DNA of 64,000 nt from Bradysia coprophila (lineage: Eukaryota; Arthropoda; Insecta; Diptera; Sciaridae): contig NW_023503293.1 of the NCBI RefSeq assembly GCF_014529535.1, positions 7,000,844 to 7,064,843 of the forward strand, written 5' to 3'. The notes beneath the pieces are model-generated. The model saw only the letters and a program-made list of their open reading frames with translations. It was not told the DNA's origin and searched no databases. Below are positions 62,201 through 64,000 of this stretch, in pieces; within the stretch, counting starts at the first letter, position 1, and each line of letters starts with the position of its first letter. The translations under genes and the position numbers were made by a program.

Positions 62201-62274
62201 CTTTGCGTGGTGTGCTCAGTTGAAAGCATTCAATGAAGTCTGTTTCATATTTCTTTGAATCTGTGAAACGTGAA
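59255..62274 (-). CDS. SINHCAF: SIN3-HDAC complex-associated factor (FAM60A-like), first exon not visible
   Basis: Visible exons: 62274-62121, 62036-60963, 60846-60727, 60415-60347 and 59440-59255, all GT-AG, giving about 533 residues. SINHCAF is a subunit of the SIN3A-HDAC co-repressor. The N-terminal zinc-binding region is clear: RFTDSKKYETDFIECFQLST, EICNACVLLVKRFKRLPPGS and VVDARVGPGLKS. A later block (FWVRVKTCCGVVYENKLIGA) matches the family's conserved C-terminal motif YWKRQKICCGIIYKG. The expected first exon (a Met-Phe-x-Phe...CCIC segment) must lie upstream. It was not found in 62275-64000 and probably lies outside the window. The protein is more than twice the vertebrate length (221), mainly from a Ser/Lys-rich middle and the three C-terminal exons. 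The short last exons are phase-consistent but unconserved to my eye. Confidence 0.85.
59556..59699. mobile_element. piggyBac-like MITE, 144 bp
   Basis: GGCCCGTCATAG at the left is mirrored by CTATGACGGACGGGCC at the right, and TTAA flanks both ends (59552-59555, 59700-59703). TTAA duplication is the piggyBac hallmark, though TTAA is also common by chance in AT-rich DNA. It lies in the last SINHCAF intron. Confidence 0.6.
59986..60171. mobile_element. hAT-like MITE, 186 bp
   Basis: The ends CAAGGCTGTATACTTTGGGG and CCCCAAAGTATACAGCCTTG are perfectly inverted and continue for over 30 bp. CCTTCACC flanks both sides (59978-59985, 60172-60179). It lies in the last SINHCAF intron. Confidence 0.85.
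60478..60666 (-). other. Possible alternative terminal exon of SINHCAF
   Basis: Between exons 60727-60846 and 60347-60415, an acceptor (GATAGAATAAG) opens a phase-0 frame of 62 codons ending in TAG. It is Cys- and Lys-rich (FNCGFEVTPEKFDQCVGEVG, then KTTKKKLSKENNAKFSCC). Used as a last exon it would give an alternative tail. The acceptor is weak and there is no conservation evidence. Confidence 0.25.
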
Positions 62275-62314
62275 CTGAAAATCGAAAATCAGTTAGAATC
62301 GGGTTGGTTCTCTA

Positions 62315-62457
62315 AGGCCGTAAAACCCCATGAGCAATTGCCAATTTGGTTGAGGTGGACGATTGTCTTGCGTTTTTCCAATTTGTAGCACACGTTAAAC
62401 AGTGGAAAACGCAACATAATTCATCGATCTCGAATGCAAAATTGCTTGTCGGTTTAA
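62315..62457. repeat. Fold-back element, copy 1
   Basis: GGCCGTAAAACCCCATGAGC...CAATTTG and GTGGAAAACGCAACATAATT...GCAAAATTGCTTGTCGG form degenerate inverted arms. Shares CGCA(A/G)CATAATT...AATGCAAAATTGCT with 63007-63158. Confidence 0.6.
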
Positions 62458-63006
62458 TTTACGTAATTGAATTTCGAAAGATGAAATTACCTGCTGGATT
62501 TCGCTTTACATATACAACAACCCTGCGTTGATCGGTAAACTTTTGGTTTGTGGAACGAAAACATTTTTGCTGAGGATTTGTCCTGGCGTGTCAATCGGTC
62601 GATTCGTTAGTTTAAGGCGCTGGTCAATACTTAGTCAATTTGGATACACTGTAAACTGAAAAGATTTTTTGTTAAAATTTGTGTCACTGGATGCTGATGC
62701 GGAATAAAGATAATGTTAAAAATCAGAGAGCGAGAGGGAGACAAATCTCTTCAAAGACAAAACAATTGAATTACGATGATGCACATTGCTTATCAACTAC
62801 AAATAATATGGTAAAAATACTGAAAATTACCATTACCACCAACCAACACGTCACAGATATGCGTTGCGGTCTTATCTACGGTTTTGGTGTAGATTATGGT
62901 AATCGAAATGAAATGTGGAAGAAGAAATGAGAATAAGGTATGGATCGAGTCGCATGAATATTTTATAATTTAGAAAGCAAAGGATTCGCCTTGGTCCTTT
63001 ATCTAA

Positions 63007-63158
63007 GGCTGAAAGCACACGAGTAATGTTGCGTTGATCGGATCGATAATTATGCTGCGTTTTCATTGTTTAGCCTGTGGTGAATATCGAATTACAATGG
63101 GAAACGCAGCATAATTGTCGATCCCATCAATGCAAAATTGCTCGTGTGTTTTATTGCC
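63007..63158. repeat. Fold-back element, copy 2
   Basis: GGCTGAAAGCACACGAGTAA...ATTATGCTGCGTTTTCATTGT mirrors ACAATGGGAAACGCAGCATAAT...TTGCTCGTGTGTTTTATTGCC. Arms are about 65 bp. Confidence 0.7.
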
Positions 63159-63353
63159 ATGTCTCAATCCCAAGGATCGGTTTAATTTTTAATACAGAGA
63201 AATGAGTGAAGAAGATACTAGCCTAGGAGTAATACTACAGTTTGATCAATTGATCTCATCCCTCCACCTCCAGTGTCAGAGAAAATAACCGTTTCGGGTG
63301 TTAACAACAAATGGACAAGTGGACAAATTACGGAAACAATGATGGTTATAACC

Positions 63354-63385
63354 GATCTCTCTCTGTCTCTCTCTCTCTCTCTCTC
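63354..63385. repeat. CT microsatellite
   Basis: About sixteen CT dinucleotides with one interruption (CTCTGTCTCTCTCTCTCTC). Confidence 0.85.
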
Positions 63386-64000
63386 AGATCTACTCTCGAT
63401 TGTGATCCAGATTACGTTCAAGTTACCACCGCAGTTCTAGTTGCTACCACTAAAAAAAGTCGTGATCCATATCAACATTTCACGATCTAACGATCAAATC
63501 GTTAATTTTGTTACCTTGACATTGAACTACAATGAAAATTACGTGCCTCTGATTCACTGTCCAAACAGACAACACAAAATGGAATAAAAATAGATCCGTG
63601 AACTTGTTGAGCAGACGTATAAATGTTTCCAAACTAAACGAATCATACAAAAAAAACCAGAACAATTCACTATAAAACTTGTGCATACCTATACACCAAG
63701 CATTAACAGCTTATTTTGTCAGCCGAAGAGCTGTCTCGCTTATTTTATTAACAGCATAAAATAAAATAATTTTATTGGAATAGCAACCGTTTTTCAGCAG
63801 CACATTAAACGGCCAAACAATACACAGCAATGAAAACAAAACTGTAACCTTCACTTGAGAACCTTGCAAATTTTCTGTATTATTTGCAAAGTTTACAACT
63901 TATGACATTCTTGTGCGTTAAATACCGAAAATAAATGTTTCAATTTGAAAGTGATGAATCTCTTGGATCAACGACATTCTATACAAAATAACAGTTTGAG

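Larger units (their letters stand above)
62275..64000. other. Upstream intron/5' flank of SINHCAF
   Basis: This should be the intron between the hidden first exon and 62274. It contains two related fold-back elements (62315-62457 and 63007-63158) and a CT microsatellite (about 63354-63385). No exon with the expected CCIC motif was found on the minus strand. Confidence 0.5.

Overview
The window is animal nuclear DNA and almost certainly from an insect. It is AT-rich, genes are split by mostly short (49-80 bp) GT-AG introns, and the proteins match animal families: COG4, MDP1, TM7SF3, DALRD3, a p24/TMED cargo receptor, Rab21, KAP3, the carnitine/acylcarnitine carrier, a CYP6-like P450 and SINHCAF/FAM60A. 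The insect-type P450 and the gene styles suggest a nematoceran dipteran. I cannot name the species. All exon models below were assembled by hand from splice sites and codon phase, and each multi-exon model closes in frame.

Layout. 1-10.7 kb: COG4 (minus, cut by the window edge), MDP1 (plus), an unnamed four-span membrane protein (plus) and TM7SF3 (minus, six exons with a 2.35 kb last intron). 12.7-15.7 kb: DALRD3 (minus) and a TMED1/5-type p24 gene (plus), head to head about 370 bp apart. 17-23.4 kb: a tandem segmental duplication carrying two small Met-rich secreted-protein genes, separated by about 4.4 kb of inverted-repeat elements. 24-32.5 kb: a dead LINE fragment, Rab21 (plus) and KAP3 (plus). 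34.6-42.9 kb: the carnitine carrier (minus), whose 7.3 kb intron holds two plus-strand genes, a Thr-rich secreted protein and a secreted leucine-rich-repeat protein. 43-49 kb: gene-poor and full of fold-back repeats. 49.5-52.8 kb: a CYP6-like P450 (plus) and an acidic repeat protein (minus). 53-64 kb: an AT-rich tract, then SINHCAF (minus), whose first exon is not visible.

The genes are mostly unrelated housekeeping functions: Golgi and endosomal trafficking (COG4, TMED, Rab21), intraflagellar transport (KAP3), mitochondrial fatty-acid import, tRNA modification (DALRD3), chromatin repression (SINHCAF) and detoxification (P450). I see no operon-like logic and no convincing novel multi-gene system.

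The most unusual points are: the Met-rich paralogue pair, where a 49-bp intron in one copy corresponds to a 48-bp in-frame coding stretch in the other; the two genes nested in the carrier intron; two GC-AG introns; an orphan acidic protein built on an exact 117-bp repeat; and many short non-autonomous transposons, several with clear 7-9 bp target duplications.
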